A stretch of DNA of 44,696 bases from CAZQKW01 sp964594075 (GCA_964594075.1 CAZQKW010000032.1:1-44696), one strand, 5' to 3'; numbered from the stretch's first letter, positions 34,359 through 44,143 are shown. Numbers and translations: made by a program. The notes: generated from the sequence alone by a model not told the origin.

Positions 34359-35105
34359 ATGAGAACTGCTAATCCCGCCTTAAACGAAGAAACGTTCAAA
34401 AGCCTTCCATATGCGGTAAACCAGGAAGAAGCCATGACTATCCAGGGCACGGTAAATAAAACCGCAATACTTCTGCTCCTGTCATTAATTAGCGCTTTCT
34501 GGACCTGGAATAAATTTTTTACCAGCGGCACACCTGAATCCGTAATGCCCTGGACAATGATCGGGGCGTTTGGCGGTTTTATCGTTGCGCTGATTACCAT
34601 ATTTAAAAAAACCTGGTCTCCGGTAACAGCACCCGTCTATGCACTTTTAGAGGGACTATTGTTAGGCGGTTTTTCTGCCATCTTTGAAGCCCAGTTTCCA
34701 GGTATTGTAATACAGGCAGTCGCACTCACATTTGGCACATTGCTCTGCTTGCTTTTAGCCTACCGGTCAGGATTCATTAAGGCGACGGAAAATTTTAAAT
34801 TGGGGGTGGTGTCGGCAACCGGCGCGATTGCATTATTCTATTTTATAACTATCATCGTGGGATTCTTCGGGACACACATGCCCTTCATCCATGAAAGCGG
34901 CGTAATAGGAATCGGCCTGAGTCTTTTTATAGTGGTCATTGCTGCCCTCAATCTGGTGCTTGATTTTGATTTTATTGAACATGGTGCTGAAACCGGCGTG
35001 CCTAAATATATGGAATGGTATGCCGCGTTCGGCCTGATGGTCACCCTGATATGGCTGTACCTGGAGATTCTCAGATTGCTGGCAAAATTGAGACGGCGCG
35101 ATTAA
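34359..35105 (+). CDS. Bax inhibitor-1/YccA-family membrane protein
   Basis: A 248-residue protein with a short hydrophilic N-terminus (NPALNEETF ... MTIQGTVNKTAILLLL) typical of the YetJ/YccA group. Seven hydrophobic helices follow, as does the conserved C-terminal segment DFDFIEHGAETGVPKYMEWYAAFGLMVTLIWLYLEILRLL. Members are pH-sensitive Ca2+ leak channels or bind the FtsH protease. GGGAG precedes the ATG. It may be followed in the same transcript by the small lipoprotein gene 47 nt later. Confidence 0.92.
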   Translation: MRTANPALNEETFKSLPYAVNQEEAMTIQGTVNKTAILLLLSLISAFWTWNKFFTSGTPESVMPWTMIGAFGGFIVALITIFKKTWSPVTAPVYALLEGLLLGGFSAIFEAQFPGIVIQAVALTFGTLLCLLLAYRSGFIKATENFKLGVVSATGAIALFYFITIIVGFFGTHMPFIHESGVIGIGLSLFIVVIAALNLVLDFDFIEHGAETGVPKYMEWYAAFGLMVTLIWLYLEILRLLAKLRRRD

Positions 35106-35152
35106 ATGTATTTGATAAGGATAAAAGTATCACCAAGAGAGAGGAGTTGATC

Positions 35153-35569
35153 GTGCAACTCAGGAGATTAACCTTATGTATTATTCTCGGTTACATCCTG
35201 ACCTGTGGCTGTGCGAGTTCGCAACGGGAAAAAGTTGAGATTCAACCCCCGCCGAGAAATGACATTGCCATCACCCAGGATGACAAAAAAGTGGGCACCC
35301 TCACGGGGACTGCAGTCGTAAAAGGACAAACCTTCTATATTTTTAACCTTGCAGAGCCGTTTTGCCTGCAATATATACCGCAGGCAACAAATCTCTTGCA
35401 ACTCCCTCCTGAACTTTCCCGCTTTCGCGATTCTTACACGTTGATAAAAAGAGATTCCAGCACCTATTGCGCAACTGGCACCGTGGTCTTTCAATTAATG
35501 GCAGAGACAAAGCAGCTTGTCCCCCTGCTATCGCAAAAAAAAATTGATAAAGTTATGAATAGTAAATAA
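35153..35569 (+). CDS. putative lipoprotein of unknown function
   Basis: About 138 residues from a GTG with AGAGGAG upstream. A longer upstream frame overlaps the Bax-inhibitor gene and is unlikely. The leader RRLTLCIILGYILTCGCASS has a lipobox-like end, with Cys after Gly, but the -3 position is unusual. The mature part (about 115 residues) has two Cys (EPFCLQY and STYCATG) and no domain I recognise. Small-lipoprotein character is inferred from the leader. Confidence 0.6.
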   Translation: MQLRRLTLCIILGYILTCGCASSQREKVEIQPPPRNDIAITQDDKKVGTLTGTAVVKGQTFYIFNLAEPFCLQYIPQATNLLQLPPELSRFRDSYTLIKRDSSTYCATGTVVFQLMAETKQLVPLLSQKKIDKVMNSK

Positions 35570-35642
35570 GAAAGCCCATTTAAGGAAATATTCCATATTG
35601 ATTATTTTTCAACAAAGAACAAAAACTTAATTAAGCCACCGA

Positions 35643-35741
35643 GTCATTCTGCGGCTCGACCGCAGAATCCAAGAACTGTTTACACATACCGGTAATAAGG
35701 TCTATCCATTGTTAGATCCTGCGATCCAGTCGCAGGATGAC
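35643..35741. repeat. dispersed inverted repeat of the GTCATTCTGCGG...CGCAGGATGAC type
   Basis: A left arm GTCATTCTGCGGCTCGACCG and a right arm ending GTCGCAGGATGAC are imperfect reverse complements. The form is a familiar dispersed repeat in many anaerobic genomes. It lies between the lipoprotein and radical SAM genes. Confidence 0.7.
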
Positions 35742-35821
35742 TAATAACATTGTGCAGTTTTTCCCAGTAGTTATCTGTGCCCCAATTATATAATTTCCTT
35801 CACAAGAACAAAATTAGTTTT

Positions 35822-37210
35822 TTATGACCCAATGACTTTCAGTTTTTGGAGTATAACTTTTAGAGCATACCGTGCCGTTACATATAGCTGCCTGCCATAT
35901 ATTCTAAGTTGGTCTGTAATGGTTAAGCACCGCTTAGCGCTTTTCAATTGGTTCTTGTAAAGCAAACTGATAAAGAAGCGAATGGTTTCCGAACTTAATT
36001 TTTCTGTAAAGAGAGGCACGGGTTTATCTAAGAGCCAGTGGTTGTCATCAATCAAACCTTTTTCCTTAGCAATTTCATATAAGGGCGTCCCCGGATATAT
36101 TTTGGTTGGTATGATATACGTTCTGTCCGGTTGGATTCTTTTCAAAAGACGATCGGTCTCTAATATTGTTTTCCAATTCTCGCCGGGATTGCCGACCATT
36201 ATTGAAGCTTCTGCGATTAATCCAGCATCATGGGTAAGGTCAAAACCTCTGATAATTTGATCAATTGATATTCTTTTGTTGATATTATTTAAGATTTTTT
36301 GCGAGCCCGATTCAACACCGTATGATATTCCGATACATCCCGCCTTTTTCAACCACTGTAAAATCTCTTTGTCAACATTATCCACTCTGAGCCGTGCACC
36401 CCATTTTATGTTAATTTCTTTTTCTATAATTATTTTACAGAAATCAACTGACCTCTTTTTATTAATACTAAGAAGCGCATCATAAATAATAAATTTCTGG
36501 GCACCATACTGAGTTGTCAGATGCTTTAGTTCATCAGCGCATTTCTCAACGCTTCGTGCCCTGAAAGTATTTCTCCAGAAAACAGACTCCGAACAAAACT
36601 GACATCTAAAAGGACAGCCGCGACTGAAAACAACTTGTATGCCTGAGGCAAGCGCCTCTTTCTGGGCAAGATTAAAATGATGATACGCCGGCATGGGAAG
36701 GTAATCAAGGTTTGGAATCAATTCGCGCGACGTGGTTATGCGGAGTTCTCCATTACGCTTTTTATATGCAATGCCTGCAATTGTATCCCATGATCTGTTA
36801 TCCTCAACTGCTTTTACTATTTCAAGAAAAGTTACTTCGCCTTCCCCGATAACCACGGCATCTACATCATAATTTTGTAAAATCTGTGAATACATAACAG
36901 ATGGATGAGGGCCGCCAAGAATAATTTTTGCATTAGGGAATAATTTTTTAGTAATAGAGGCTAACTTTAAGGCAGGGAAGCGGTTTTCTGTAAAAACAGG
37001 GATGCCAACAATGTCTGGGTTTGCCTTTGATAAATTGTTGGCTATTTTTTGCCACCCATCTTCTTCGTCAAGCAAATAATAAAAATCCAAAAACTTCGGG
37101 AAATATGAATTGTCTTCAAGGATTGCAATTATACTGGCTATGCCAAGGGGATAAGAATAATAAGGGTCTCGGGGAAGTGGATGCGGAGGATTAATAAAGA
37201 GTATCTGCAT
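35822..37210 (-). CDS. B12-binding radical SAM protein
   Basis: A 462-residue class B-like radical SAM enzyme. An N-terminal Rossmann-like cobalamin-binding domain (about 1-150: ILFINPPHPLPRDPYYSYPLGI, KIILGGPHPSV, VVIGEGEVTF) precedes the radical SAM barrel, with CPFRCQFC at 199-206 binding the 4Fe-4S cluster. A short helical C-terminus follows. The DxHxxG cobalamin-His motif is not evident, which is common in this group. Relatives include methylases and lipid- or bacteriochlorophyll-modifying enzymes. No neighbouring pathway gene identifies the substrate. No good ribosome binding site is seen. Confidence 0.9.
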   Translation of the reverse strand: MQILFINPPHPLPRDPYYSYPLGIASIIAILEDNSYFPKFLDFYYLLDEEDGWQKIANNLSKANPDIVGIPVFTENRFPALKLASITKKLFPNAKIILGGPHPSVMYSQILQNYDVDAVVIGEGEVTFLEIVKAVEDNRSWDTIAGIAYKKRNGELRITTSRELIPNLDYLPMPAYHHFNLAQKEALASGIQVVFSRGCPFRCQFCSESVFWRNTFRARSVEKCADELKHLTTQYGAQKFIIYDALLSINKKRSVDFCKIIIEKEINIKWGARLRVDNVDKEILQWLKKAGCIGISYGVESGSQKILNNINKRISIDQIIRGFDLTHDAGLIAEASIMVGNPGENWKTILETDRLLKRIQPDRTYIIPTKIYPGTPLYEIAKEKGLIDDNHWLLDKPVPLFTEKLSSETIRFFISLLYKNQLKSAKRCLTITDQLRIYGRQLYVTARYALKVILQKLKVIGS

Positions 37211-37770
37211 ATTTTAACAACAATTTGTAAAGGATTAATGCTCAGTCACATTACTCTTTAGGCTATTACCGACTTTCTGCTGATTCATTGATGCCCCTTA
37301 TCCACATCATACATTTTTTTACATTTCATAATGTGCTTTTTCGGTCCTTGCTTGATCGATTTTGTCTTTTTACATATTCAGCCATGGTTTTTCCCGGATA
37401 ATCCAATTCCGCCCATCAAATATTTTTTTAGCCAGCATTTTTTACTTCACACCATTTATTTTGCCGACTTCATCATCGAAGTGAATATCTCTCAAGTCTT
37501 CTGCTTTTATCTTTTTCTGTTTTATAGGTTGGTGAAGATTTTATAACTTCAACTACACAAAAATATTGTGCTGGACATACCGGATGGTATAGCAAAACGC
37601 TCATGAATAAACAATAAGTTGCATCTTTTTCGTATTGATGTTAAAATTAATTAAAAGCGTTTTTAAAATCATTATTAAATTAAACTATAAACAAATCAAC
37701 TATTTTAATAAATTGTAAAATTTTAACTGTCATCAATCTTAGCAAATAAACAAAATAAGGTGACAAAGAA
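37211..37770. other. 560-nt AT-rich intergenic region
   Basis: No intact gene. The minus strand has a short frame ending in HFDDEVGKINGVK and, right after it, a 22-codon frame at 37370-37438 beginning MLAKKIFDGRNWIIREKP; both may be the remains of a lost gene. The right end is very AT-rich and precedes the C25 peptidase gene. Confidence 0.4.
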
Positions 37771-40700
37771 ATGAAAAAAAAATACGTTATCTATTCTCCT
37801 ACAGTTTTTTATGTTTTTTGTTTTACCGTTTTATTCTTTACTACCCCTGCTTTTACTGCTGACAACCCTCTATATTTAATCAGTCAAGATGAAACCACAA
37901 TAGTCATTGAAGGTACTGCTGACGATTTAAGCGTCACTCCCTCCCAATATGTGCCTTACCAGAACATATCAATACCAGGCTATTCAGTTATACACAGGGG
38001 CGGAAGCCCGGCTGTCTTGCAAACCGGTCAGCTAATTGAAATTCCCGAGGGATGCGACATTAAAATAGCTGCCTTTTCGCTTGAAACAGAAGAGTACCAT
38101 AATTTTCTGCTCGGCCCAGCCCCGTACCAGGTGGTTGTGGAGGATGAACTGGGAAACAAGACAGTAAATGAACAATATCTGCCTGATTTTGACCAGTATG
38201 CAAAAGATGCCTTTTCCCCCGCTGAACTTGCTACAATCGAATTTACTGGATATATGCGTGATAAGCGCATCGCCCGTCTGCTATGTTCACCGGTTCAGTA
38301 TAATCCAGTATCTGAAACCCTCCTCATACACAGCCGGTACCGGGTATTGATAACATTTGACTTTGCTGCGAGCGAGGCCATTAAAACACCTCTTGCAAAC
38401 ACCTATCAAGGGTCAGCAATCCCATCAACGGGCGATGAAATTTTTGAGAATATTTATAAATCTTGTTTACTGAACACGCTTCCCACAATTGCGGAGACCA
38501 CCACGAGCCAGGAACTCTCCTCCATGGTTGGCATAGAATCTGTGCAAACAGAAGGCAGCCCGTATGCGGTAAAGGCCACCATAGAAAGTGAGGGAATATA
38601 TAAAATTACATACGAAAGCCTTGCCGCCCTCGGTATAAATTTATCTGGTACCACTATTGGAAATATAAAAGTGGAAAACCGGGGCAATGAAATACCTCTG
38701 TATCGCAGCGGAACGGGTACGTTTTCCGCGGGAGAGTATATTTTATTTTACGGACAACCATTTAAATCATTATATGCCAAGAAAAATGTGTATTGGATTT
38801 ACCAAGGGTCAAGTAATGGCAAAACCATGGTGATGAAGGATGGAAGTTATTTCAGTGGCTACACGGCGAAGACATCTTTTAAAAACACCTATCATGGAGA
38901 GCAGGATTTAATGTACTGGGAAGCAATCCCGAATGGCGAAGGTGCGGACCATTGGTTTTGGAACAGATTACAGCCAACCTCTACACCGTCTCCCGCATCA
39001 ATTACCTACACGGCTCCATTGCAAAATATTGTTACGAATGCCGGCAATTATTCCATGAAGGTTAATGTGCGGGGTGAAACAGCGCTTGGACATCATACCA
39101 AAGTATATGTCAACGGGACGCTGGTAAAGGATTTCACCTGGTCGGGGCAGGTTGAGCGAACCGAAAACATACTCGATATTTCCCCAAGCCTGTTTATAAA
39201 TGGTAACAATAGCATCAAAATCGAAGAGATCCTTGACTCCGGGGTCAGCGTTGACCGTATCTACACAAACTGGTTTGAGATAAATTATAATGATTCCTTT
39301 GTCGCAGAGTCTAATGAATTGAAGTTCAATGGCGAAGGCACTGGCAACTTTTCTTTCACCGTCAGCAATTTCACGGGCAGCAGTATAATGCTTTTTGACA
39401 TTACCAATCCACTGAACACGTTGCTAATAAGCAATCCAGAAATTACCGGTGGCGGCTGCGCCAGCTATACGATGAAGTTTGGTGACACGCTTTCAGGATC
39501 AGCTAAATATTACTATGCGGCAGAAGAAAGTCGGTTCAAAAGCCCCTTGTCCCTAGTTGTTGACACCCCATCCAGTCTTAAAACAGCACGCCCTAATATT
39601 GACTATATTATCATCACTAATGAAGCATTTTATAATGACATACTACCACTAAAAAATTACCGTACCGCACAGGGGCGGAATGTTGAAATAGCAAAGATTC
39701 AGGACATCTACGATGAGTTCTCCTACGGAATCAAGGATGCTCACGCCATAAAGGATTTCTTAACCTATGCCTATAATTACTGGAAAACGGGATCTCACCC
39801 AACGTATGTGCTTTTGGTGGGCGATGCGAACATAGATTACCGGGATGATTTGAATCTATATAGCTCAGGTTATACAGACTATGTTCCCACATACCTTTAC
39901 CAGACCTATCAACTGGGAGACACCCCAACCGACAACTGGTTTGTCTGCGTCAGCGGCACTGACCCGATACCGGATATGATAATCGGTCGTTTCTGTGTCA
40001 AGACATCTGCAGATGTCAATAACATATTTGCGAAAATTCAAGCGTATGAAGCCAGCGCCTCCGGAGCTTGGTCACGGCGCGTAATCCTGGCAGCAGACAA
40101 TGAAAATGTTTTTGAAGTAACTTCCAATAATCTTGCCGCACTTCTCCCCGTATATGTTACAGCACAAAAAGTATATTTGAGTTCTTATGGAAATGTGACC
40201 CAGGCAAAAAATGATTTGGTGAGTAAAATAAACGCCGGCAGCCTTATAACAAATTACACCGGGCATGGTTCGGTGGATAACTGGGCTGGCGAATATTTAT
40301 TTCGCACCAGTCCGCCCAGTGATATTCCCCTCCTGACCAATGGCAACGTGCTCACGTTTGTTATGGCCTTGAATTGTTTGAACGGATTTTTCCCGAATTT
40401 TCTTGACGAATATTCGCTGGCCGAAGAATTTGCACGTGCGCAGAACAAAGGAGCCATTGCATGTCTTGCCTCAACCGGGTTGGGTTATACCTCTGAGCAT
40501 GAAGTGCTGGCGACAAAAATACTCGAGCGTATTTTTACCGATGGGGACACGGGAATCGGCACAGTGGCTTATACGGGAAAGATAAATGCCTATAATCAAA
40601 TCTTGTCAACGGATATTATTGAAACGTTTACCCTGTTCGGTGACCCGGCAACGCCGTTCAAGATCGCAGATATTGATAATGACGGCATTGTTGATACCCA

Positions 40701-40827
40701 GGATAATTGCCCGGATAAGTGTAATGTGCAGCAGCTTGACGCTGATGCAGATGGAATCGGCGATGTGTGCGACCCAACTCCAGGCTGTGGCGGATGCGGC
40801 TCGCCCCAGTGCGAGACACAGTGCTAA
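37771..40827 (+). CDS. secreted gingipain-type (C25) cysteine peptidase with TSP3/Cys-rich tail
   Basis: A 1018-residue exported protein (signal peptide to about 31). The first 570 residues are a prodomain/jelly-roll-like region, as in C25 proteins. The caspase-like catalytic domain runs from about 610 (PNIDYIIITNEAFYNDILPLKNYR, YVLLVGDANIDY, DMIIGRF) with the dyad H832 (NYTGHGS) and C869 (ALNCLNG). The last 60 residues are a thrombospondin-3-type Ca-binding repeat (DIDNDGIVDTQDNCPD ... DADADGIGDVCD) ending in a Cys/Gly cluster (PGCGGCGSPQCETQC). It is likely cell-surface or extracellular and may be auto-activated. It heads a run of three secreted-protein genes. The tail is shared with the third gene. 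Confidence 0.88.
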   Translation: MKKKYVIYSPTVFYVFCFTVLFFTTPAFTADNPLYLISQDETTIVIEGTADDLSVTPSQYVPYQNISIPGYSVIHRGGSPAVLQTGQLIEIPEGCDIKIAAFSLETEEYHNFLLGPAPYQVVVEDELGNKTVNEQYLPDFDQYAKDAFSPAELATIEFTGYMRDKRIARLLCSPVQYNPVSETLLIHSRYRVLITFDFAASEAIKTPLANTYQGSAIPSTGDEIFENIYKSCLLNTLPTIAETTTSQELSSMVGIESVQTEGSPYAVKATIESEGIYKITYESLAALGINLSGTTIGNIKVENRGNEIPLYRSGTGTFSAGEYILFYGQPFKSLYAKKNVYWIYQGSSNGKTMVMKDGSYFSGYTAKTSFKNTYHGEQDLMYWEAIPNGEGADHWFWNRLQPTSTPSPASITYTAPLQNIVTNAGNYSMKVNVRGETALGHHTKVYVNGTLVKDFTWSGQVERTENILDISPSLFINGNNSIKIEEILDSGVSVDRIYTNWFEINYNDSFVAESNELKFNGEGTGNFSFTVSNFTGSSIMLFDITNPLNTLLISNPEITGGGCASYTMKFGDTLSGSAKYYYAAEESRFKSPLSLVVDTPSSLKTARPNIDYIIITNEAFYNDILPLKNYRTAQGRNVEIAKIQDIYDEFSYGIKDAHAIKDFLTYAYNYWKTGSHPTYVLLVGDANIDYRDDLNLYSSGYTDYVPTYLYQTYQLGDTPTDNWFVCVSGTDPIPDMIIGRFCVKTSADVNNIFAKIQAYEASASGAWSRRVILAADNENVFEVTSNNLAALLPVYVTAQKVYLSSYGNVTQAKNDLVSKINAGSLITNYTGHGSVDNWAGEYLFRTSPPSDIPLLTNGNVLTFVMALNCLNGFFPNFLDEYSLAEEFARAQNKGAIACLASTGLGYTSEHEVLATKILERIFTDGDTGIGTVAYTGKINAYNQILSTDIIETFTLFGDPATPFKIADIDNDGIVDTQDNCPDKCNVQQLDADADGIGDVCDPTPGCGGCGSPQCETQC

Positions 40828-40888
40828 AACATTGTCCGTGATTAGCTCTATGAGGTTAAAATAATCAGGTGTAAAGTTTCACTGGTCA

Positions 40889-41785
40889 ATGCTTGACATG
40901 ATTATAAAAAGGCCGTCCTCGACCATACTGTTCTTATTCTTGACAACAGGATTGCTCTTTCTGCCAATCAGAAACAATAGCATAATTTGTGCGGCAGCGA
41001 GTGCAACGGGTAACCTTAATACCGAGAGTCCTTCTACACTTGTTGAACTCACCGACTTTCAGGCAATTCCTGGAAACAATCAGGTAACGTTAATTTGGGA
41101 AACAGCTTCAGAGATTGACAATGCAGGATTTAACCTCTACCGCGCTGAAACGGAAGATGGGGAATACGCCAAGATTAATGAGTCATTAATTCCATCCGAA
41201 GGCTCAGCAACTCAAGGAGCTATGTATGAGTTTATTGACATTGAGGTGCTGAATGGACATACATACTATTACAAATTGGAATCTATAGACTTCAGCGGAA
41301 TGATGGAGTGGTATGGCCCAGAAGTTGCGACCCTCAGCGCATCAACAACTACCACTGTTCCAGTAAGCACATCAACAACCACAACTATTATTACGACCAC
41401 CTCAATAATTAATTCTTCTACAACGTCTTTTGCTTCGACATCAACTATTACAATTGCACCAACAAGCACGACAACCACTGCTCTGCTTTCAACAACCACC
41501 ACAGAACCAACAACTACCACTACGATACGCTCAGGCCCTTGTGCTGTAGAGGTAATCTATGGGGAAAATTCAGGGGCAACAGAGCTACTAAAGGAGTATC
41601 GGGACAACGTATTGAGTAAAACTCCTGAAGGTCGGGACATTATAGAAACCTATTACAAATTCTCGCCGATGGTAACAAAGTTATTGGAACAGATGCCGTT
41701 ATTAAAATATAGGGCCAAGACCTTGATTGATGGGATGCTACCAGGGATCAGAAACAAGGTGGCAGAGAGCAACAAAGAGCCGTAA
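40889..41785 (+). CDS. secreted FN3-like / Thr-linker protein with CFI-box-like C-terminal domain
   Basis: A 298-residue protein with a signal peptide (to about 36). A fibronectin-III-like domain (55-148: DFQAIPGNNQVTLIWETASEIDNAGFNLYR ... YYYKLESIDFSG) precedes a Ser/Thr-rich linker (152-213), made of repeated STTTT units and likely extended. The 75-residue C-terminus (CAVEVIYGENSGATELLKEYRDNVLSKTPEGRDIIETYY) resembles the CFI-box C-terminal domain (CFIATAxYGS ... LRxFRDxxL ... YYxxSP) with the CFIAT start altered. This domain is commonly at the ends of surface proteins. It lies 61 nt after the peptidase gene. Function unknown; possibly a substrate or partner of the peptidase. Confidence 0.7.
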   Translation: MLDMIIKRPSSTILFLFLTTGLLFLPIRNNSIICAAASATGNLNTESPSTLVELTDFQAIPGNNQVTLIWETASEIDNAGFNLYRAETEDGEYAKINESLIPSEGSATQGAMYEFIDIEVLNGHTYYYKLESIDFSGMMEWYGPEVATLSASTTTTVPVSTSTTTTIITTTSIINSSTTSFASTSTITIAPTSTTTTALLSTTTTEPTTTTTIRSGPCAVEVIYGENSGATELLKEYRDNVLSKTPEGRDIIETYYKFSPMVTKLLEQMPLLKYRAKTLIDGMLPGIRNKVAESNKEP

Positions 41786-41953
41786 TTTATATTATTATAT
41801 TTAATGGTGAAAACACATGCTGGGTCAGCTTGGTCCGCATGTGTTTTATATTTTTATACAGTTTCAACGTGTTATTTCGCTGAAAGTGCTGCTTTCTGCA
41901 ATAGCGAGTCAAGTAGTAATAATGTCATCTTTGAATTTAACAAGATAGAAAAA

Positions 41954-43765
41954 ATGGATTCGAAAATTTTTTGCAACACTGTTTTTTTGGTTTTGATAAT
42001 TGCCCTATGCCCTTTGGTATGCACAGCGATGAATCATCAGGGGACAGAGGAGCCAAAACATTTAGATGATGCCGGAGCTTTTTTATTTCCGCAGTTCGAA
42101 CAACCGCGTTATGACCAAGATGCTCAAAATATCCTTGCTCCCCGGAGGATTGATAAAGGTGAGTCAATTCTAACTACGCTTGCCGAGACATCAATCCCCT
42201 GGTCTCAGGTAAATCTTGAGGGATTCGATCCAGTTTTTTACTGGCGCGGTGCAAATAATTATGGGGTGTTTGACGATTCATTTGTGGAATATCATGGTTT
42301 ACTTTATGCGGGAACTGATAACCCCATCTATGGTCCTGAGATATGGTCTTATAACGGCGATGGCTCAACCAATTGGACGAGAGTTTCTCACATGCCTTCT
42401 GGCTACAGTTTTCTTTACGGGGGCGAAGCCACTCAATTTCTGATTGTATTTCAGGACTACCTTTATGCCGGCACCCTGTATGGTCAGAATGCCCCGGTCA
42501 AAGAAAATGGTCAACTCTGGCGAACCAATGATCCGGTAAATGGCAACAGCTGGACAAAGGTTTTTGATTATGATAACTGGCTTGAAAATCCCTTGGGCGG
42601 AGACAAAGGCGATTTGATGAGCGCAGTGGTGTTTGATGGCTTCCTTTATGTAAGCGCACGGGCTATTGAGTCGGGTAAGGAACATCCGGAGATTTTCCGC
42701 TCTGCAGATGGTGTCAACTGGGAAAAAGTGGTTGATAATAGTTTCAATAGTGCGACGGATCGCTTTGCTTATCCCCTTGAGGTTTTCGATGGAAAGCTTT
42801 ATGTGGCTGTTAGAAATGATATTGAGGGGACAGGGTTGTGGAGATCCTCTGATGGGCAAAACTGGGAACAGGCAAACATGGACGGCATGGCTGCTGATAT
42901 CTATCAAACAGACAGAGATATGATACGGCAGCTAAAAGTTTACAATGGATATTTATATGCAATAGTCAGAAATGATTATCTTGGTGAGGGAAACTGCTGG
43001 ATCGAAGTTTGGCGCAGTCCAAACGGCACTGTTTGGACTCAGGTAGGCGGGATTGGCTTGGGAGACACCTACAATAATAGCGACGGAAGAGGGGTTGAGG
43101 TGTATGACGGGTGTCTGTATATCGGCACCGGAGAGTATATGTCTAAACATGCACGAGTTTACAGAACCTGTGATGGGGTTAATTTCGTGGAGTTTAGCAA
43201 CGGACAGCTTGGCGATCCAAATAATCATGGTGTTATGGCGCTTAAAAGTTATGATGGCAGCCTGTATGCTGCTACCTACCGCTATTCTACCGGAGGCATT
43301 GGTGGCACTGAGGTCTGGCGTTATCAAGAAATTGATAGTGATAATGATGAGATCCCCGATTCCCTGGATAACTGCCCCAGTATTTTTAACCAGGATCAGG
43401 GAGACACAGACTATGATGGTGTGGGCGATGCCTGCGACAATTGCCTGAATATCTGTAACGTGCAACAGGGTGACGCGGATGGAGATAATATTGGAGATGT
43501 GTGCGATCCAGAGCCGGGCTGCGGTGGCTGCGGACAAGACCAGTGTGAGCAGGAATGCACCACGACCTCCAGTTCAACCTCTACCACGACAACAATACCG
43601 GATACGGATGGTGATGGCGTTTTAGATAATATTGACAACTGCCCCACCATTTGTAATCCACAGCAGTTAGACGCCAATGGAAATGGCATGGGAGATTTGT
43701 GCGACCCAACTCCCGGCTGTGGCGGTGGATGCACCGAGCCGCAATGCGAACCGCCATGCTCATAA
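41954..43765 (+). CDS. secreted propeller-like protein with two TSP3/Cys-rich tails
   Basis: About 603 residues from the ATG at 41954, which begins a clear signal peptide (NTVFLVLIIALCPLVCTA). The longer frame adds 50 unlikely residues. The body (about 60-470) has repeated LYAGT/YDGxLYVG blocks and W-R(S/T)-DG-xxW turns, the pattern of kelch or sialidase-like propellers. The tail has two TSP3-type Asp-rich segments, each ending CDPxPGCGGCG(x)nQC, separated by a Thr-rich linker (TTSSSTSTTTT). The same tail ends the C25 peptidase two genes upstream. It is likely surface-exposed, Ca2+-binding. No enzyme signature is seen. Confidence 0.75.
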   Translation: MDSKIFCNTVFLVLIIALCPLVCTAMNHQGTEEPKHLDDAGAFLFPQFEQPRYDQDAQNILAPRRIDKGESILTTLAETSIPWSQVNLEGFDPVFYWRGANNYGVFDDSFVEYHGLLYAGTDNPIYGPEIWSYNGDGSTNWTRVSHMPSGYSFLYGGEATQFLIVFQDYLYAGTLYGQNAPVKENGQLWRTNDPVNGNSWTKVFDYDNWLENPLGGDKGDLMSAVVFDGFLYVSARAIESGKEHPEIFRSADGVNWEKVVDNSFNSATDRFAYPLEVFDGKLYVAVRNDIEGTGLWRSSDGQNWEQANMDGMAADIYQTDRDMIRQLKVYNGYLYAIVRNDYLGEGNCWIEVWRSPNGTVWTQVGGIGLGDTYNNSDGRGVEVYDGCLYIGTGEYMSKHARVYRTCDGVNFVEFSNGQLGDPNNHGVMALKSYDGSLYAATYRYSTGGIGGTEVWRYQEIDSDNDEIPDSLDNCPSIFNQDQGDTDYDGVGDACDNCLNICNVQQGDADGDNIGDVCDPEPGCGGCGQDQCEQECTTTSSSTSTTTTIPDTDGDGVLDNIDNCPTICNPQQLDANGNGMGDLCDPTPGCGGGCTEPQCEPPCS

Positions 43766-43954
43766 ATGCTGCAGCATAATTGGTCAATAAATGGTTCGAA
43801 ATAATGCATTGATGCTGTTTCAATCTATAACCTCAAAGTTTTTCTTCTTACAGTCTAACCATTTCCCATGATCATGTTGGTTTTTTTGTCTCCCCCTTAT
43901 TTTCTGCGCAACACATTCTAAAATCTACAATTATCAGTTAGTTAAAAAAGGAAA

Positions 43955-43979
43955 TGGGGAGCGCTTATTCCGCTCCCCA
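43955..43979 (-). terminator. terminator-like hairpin
   Basis: TGGGGAGCG pairs with CGCTCCCCA over 9 bp, with a 7-nt loop. The minus strand has TTTCCTTTTTT after it. It could stop antisense transcription into the secreted-protein genes. Confidence 0.55.
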
Positions 43980-44113
43980 CGGGGCTAAAAGGGGGTTTAT
44001 TGGGGGTTGAAATTACTATCGGAACGCAATCAAATGACTTTATGAAAAAAAGGGTGAAAAATATGGAACGCCGTTAAATTAATCTGCTTGCAAAATTTAA
44101 TCAGTTTTAAAAT

Positions 44114-44143
44114 AACCTGGAGGCCTTTTCGGGCCTCCAGGTT
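44114..44143 (+). terminator. probable terminator after the secreted-protein cluster
   Basis: A perfect 12-bp stem AACCTGGAGGCC/GGCCTCCAGGTT with a 6-nt loop. The T tail is short on both strands, so the direction is uncertain; position suggests the plus-strand secreted-protein transcript. Confidence 0.6.

Noticed and set aside
37331..37546. 71-codon hydrophobic plus-strand ORF
   Set aside because: Phe/Leu-rich translation of AT-rich DNA, without a ribosome binding site.
41340..41530. Possible CRISPR-like or tandem repeat array (ACAACTACCAC-type units)
   Set aside because: It is the coding sequence of the Thr-rich linker; units are irregular and in frame. No CRISPR array was seen anywhere in the window.
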